From positions 7,471,000 through 7,534,999 of the forward strand of contig OY740766.1 of the NCBI GenBank assembly GCA_963513935.1: a stretch of DNA of 64,000 nt, written 5' to 3'. The stretch comes from Aphrophora alni (lineage: Eukaryota; Arthropoda; Insecta; Hemiptera; Aphrophoridae). The notes below the pieces were generated by a model. The model was not told where the DNA came from and made no database searches. It worked only from the letters and a program-made list of their open reading frames with translations. This document shows, piece by piece, positions 61,221 to 64,000 of the stretch. Position 1 is the stretch's first letter, and every line of letters starts with the position of its first letter. The translations under genes and the position numbers were made by a program.

Positions 61221-62222
61221 TTTTATTTATTATTATTTTTTTTTATAAATGTAATAACATTTTTTTCTCTAGCAAATTTTTACATCTCCATTATTATTAC
61301 AATCTCAAATTTCCCACAACCTTAGGCTGTAATAAGTAGCGGTTTCAGGGGGTTTTAAATCCCCCTTAATCTAATATACCGCACATTAAACTTGATTGTG
61401 TTTTCAAGGCTTTTAATATGTTGAACGAAAATAAAAATGTTTTTACACCATTACATTAATTTTCATACATGTAAGTAGAAACTAAAATTAAAATGCTTTG
61501 ATCCAATTAAATAACAAAATATTGTTGATCAGCTGATGAATATCGTAACCTATAAATTGAGTAAAAAAATGATTGGAATAAAGGTTGGATTTAAAAATTA
61601 TATGTATATACTAATATAATCGAAGGCAAAACAAGTTTTTCTAGAGTGTAGTGAGAACGGGACCCAATGTAAATCCTATTTAGTAAACTATAAATAAAGC
61701 AATGAACATTTAAAAATTTCATGATAAGAAATATGTCATATTTCCTTAAATGTATAAGTACTGTCAAAACAAACTTATTCCTATTGTCAAAGTCTTTTTA
61801 TATCACAGTTTTTAGTTTAGATTCTATATATTTCTATTTTGTTAACTACAACTGCATATTAACGGTCTGTATGTTGTATATCAAGTAAATTTATAATTTT
61901 AAATAAGTGAAATTGAAAAAAAAAAAAAAAAAAAAAAGCATCTCCATTTTCATGTAATGGTGACTTTAAAATGTTATCTATTTACTGTGTTACATGAAGA
62001 AGTATATCAACAGACAGAAGACAAATATAAAATGTTGAAGCTTGAAAATGAACTTCCAATACACGTAAAGAAAAAATATCAAATTTATATGCAGGATGTA
62101 ACTTAAATATATGATATGATTATAATCATTTAGAAAAGTAAACTTTTGTAGATTATATGGGCATGTTAAACAAATCCAATTAGCAAATTTTCATCCAAGT
62201 GCATTGCACAGGTTTTACTTAC
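61221..62222. other. AT-rich intronic sequence
   Basis: Contains a small hairpin (gggggttttaaatccccc near 61348) and a long A run at about 61917-61937. No gene. Confidence 0.4.
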
Positions 62223-62383
62223 GGCTGTATCAAAAATGTGATTGCATTCGAGTGTAGTTCGTTCAGTTCCCATCGGCTCGAAGCAAATTATGCATTCGTC
62301 AGGAGCAACGTTGGACCAATCAAATTCCTGTTCCTTAACTCCACCCCATGCCCCGTCTAGAAACTTCTCCAATCCCATTGTAG
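62223..62383 (-). CDS. RING-type E3 ubiquitin ligase, penultimate exon
   Basis: After tttttgtacag the 161 bp exon opens with two bases completing a codon and encodes 53 residues. It starts TMGLEKFLDGAWGGVKEQ, continues with DWSNVAPDECIICFEPMG, and ends LECNHIFDTA/gtaagt. It carries the first half of a RING finger: C-x2-C-x12-C-x-H, then an Asp at the next metal position. The second half is in the exon at 51911-51819 and the join is in phase. RING E3 ligases bring ubiquitin-loaded E2 enzymes to substrates. The family may be DZIP3/TTC3-like, judging from the RING spacing and C-terminal position only. Earlier exons were not found up to 64000 and probably lie beyond the window. No damage is visible. 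Confidence 0.85.
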
Positions 62384-63671
62384 CTGTACAAAAATACTTT
62401 AGTGTATCTCTTAACACAGTTTAGGCCTAAATAACGGAATATCCACAAGCAAGAAAGATAGATTTTGTATATATGTTATAAACGATGTATATCGTTCAAT
62501 TTTCTCAAAAATACAGAAGTGAAGGTACTTTGTATTTCAAACCGATTTATCAAATGTGACATGTACATTTCACCATTGTATGTCAATTACTAATTCAGTA
62601 CCTAGAAGACTAAATATTGAGCAATGATCGGTAAAGAGGTGATTGAGAGCAAAATTTTATATTTTGCTAAATTATTTCCAAAGATTGAATACTAATTAAA
62701 ATCAGCAACTTTAACAATGAAAGCTAAATTGGAAACAAATTAATTTAAAATGAAAACAAAGATGAATTGGCAGTGTTTTATGTTTGCATTATGGTAACGG
62801 TGAATTAAAACTATACTTTTCTGAACATAAACACACATACAACATCATAATGTTAAATTGTACATACAATACTGCCCATACAACTGGGAGGTGTTAAACA
62901 AATTATTATTTTATTAACCATGAAAATGCACACAATAGGAATTAAGAGTATTATATCTCTTTCGCTAACATGGAGTTTCATGAAGCTAATGGGATGGCAC
63001 CACACCCCAACCATATTATCTAGTGATAAAATAGTCATTCATATACTATTGTTTCATAAATCACTTTTTTGTTTGAATGTAAATATACTGATTAGATTTA
63101 TTTATTACTAGTTTGTTTTTAACCAATTTGATTATTTAACAGCTTATGTGAGTTTTTACAAAGCCAAGACCTAGCTAAATCATTTTTTTTTTTTTCGCAC
63201 TTGTTTCACCCATTCAACCCATTTCAACAAATCCTTCAGCCTCTTTTCAAAAGTAAAATTAACAAAAATAAAAAGTGAAATATTCTGATGGCTCTTAGAA
63301 GGGCTGAATATTTAAGGGTGTGGTTATTTAATGTACTAAATGAGGTTTTTTCAAAGTCGAGACTAAACTAAATTACTTTCTCGTAATTTTTTTTTTAAAT
63401 AAAATTTATAAACATACAAGAATTGTCGCTATTTAATAGTATTTGATTTCTGATTTCAGGTATTGAACCTAGGAGGTCAGTTTCTGAAGTTTAACTTACC
63501 CATAATTCAACAACTTAATTTAAAACTCTTTAAAATTACCACCATATCCTAACAGTTCGACGTATTTTGCTGGTAAATAAAATAGCCCGCCGTATTACAA
63601 AAGCAACGATTATACTAAATTATACAAAATTGTAGAACAAATTTGACCTGCTAGTGTTAACGAAATAAATA
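62384..63671. other. AT-rich sequence, upstream intron of the RING gene
   Basis: No exon could be supported on the minus strand. A donor-like atgg/gtaagt on the minus strand near 63498 is preceded by stops in all frames. No repeat was seen. Confidence 0.35.
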
Positions 63672-64000
63672 CAGGGTCATTCAAATTTGTACGGTAATAC
63701 TTCGGGAACGGATTTTAAAGGTAAAAATAAGAAATAAAAACCTTCATATAAAATATGTCTGAAAATGCTTTGTTTTCAAATTACGGCTAGAGAAATATTT
63801 CATCCCGATTTCTATTCCAAGAGTGAAATGAAGCCTCCAAATTAAGGAACAAAATTGGTGTTTTTCTGTTGACCTTTTTACATAAATTTTCTCAGGCTTA
63901 AATTCTCTACTTTTAATCTAAGGTTCTATGAATTTTTAGTCATTGAACAGAGTTATTTTATGTCAAGCCTAAAAAAAAAAAATTTCCAACTACTATTTTG
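63672..64000. mobile_element. Possible mariner-type element end (cut by window)
   Basis: TA followed by cagggtcattcaaatttgta resembles the TIR of many insect Tc1/mariner elements and of the element at 37518. The other end lies beyond the window, so this is tentative. Confidence 0.3.

Larger units (their letters stand above)
51912..62222 (-). other. Intron of the RING-type E3 ligase gene (~10.3 kb)
   Basis: Inferred from the donor gcc/gtaagt at 62222 and the acceptor tttcag at 51912, both phase 0 and together completing one RING domain. It hosts two LINE fragments, a 530 bp MITE, dispersed repeat copy B and a Tigger insertion. Confidence 0.75.

Noticed and set aside
62853..63111. Overlapping 61- and 63-codon frames on both strands near 62.9-63.1 kb
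   Set aside because: They mirror each other, lack domains, and no splice sites fit the RING gene phase.
63461..63485. ggttcaatacc (minus strand) as a tRNA or SINE B box
   Set aside because: No A box at the proper distance and no cloverleaf can be drawn.

Overview
The window is eukaryotic and looks like an arthropod, most likely insect, chromosome. It is strongly AT-rich, has spliceosomal GT-AG introns, lacks any operon structure, and carries decayed insect-type transposons (PIF/Harbinger, hAT, piggyBac, DUF4817-type mariner, Tigger/pogo), non-LTR retrotransposons and Penelope-like elements. The exact order cannot be fixed from the sequence; a hemipteroid or polyneopteran insect is a guess.

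Layout. 1-17409 is a tandem satellite: 27 anchor copies of a ~636 bp monomer, all in the same direction, with internal ~130 bp sub-repeats and duplicated multi-monomer blocks. The left end lies outside the window and the right edge is decayed. 17.4-32.7 kb is a transposon graveyard: a mariner C-terminus, a GC-rich island, a PIF/Harbinger element whose two genes interleave on opposite strands, a hAT element with terminal inverted repeats, a Penelope GIY-YIG fragment, one copy of an unclassified dispersed repeat and a foldback element. 32794-36009 is the main coding exon of the window: a very unusual protein with 22 copies of an 18-residue Cys-Pro repeat. 37.5-44.3 kb holds a complete-length but dead mariner with matching TIRs, a broken piggyBac and a LINE ORF1 fragment. 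47.5-51.2 kb has a Tigger-type MITE, a Penelope RT fragment and a dead IS630/Tc1-type transposase.

51.8-62.4 kb is the 3' end of a minus-strand RING-type E3 ligase gene. The penultimate exon is at 62383-62223 and the last exon at 51911-51819. The splice joins in phase and completes the RING, with Asp in the place of one zinc-binding His. The ~10.3 kb intron is filled with LINE fragments, a 530 bp MITE with a perfect 8-bp target duplication, and a second copy of the dispersed repeat that was itself hit by a Tigger element.

Only two loci look like functional host genes: the Cys-Pro repeat protein (plus strand) and the RING ligase (minus strand, partial). Every transposase or retrotransposon frame that I could read has stops, frameshifts or lost catalytic residues. 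I saw no rRNA, tRNA or CRISPR.
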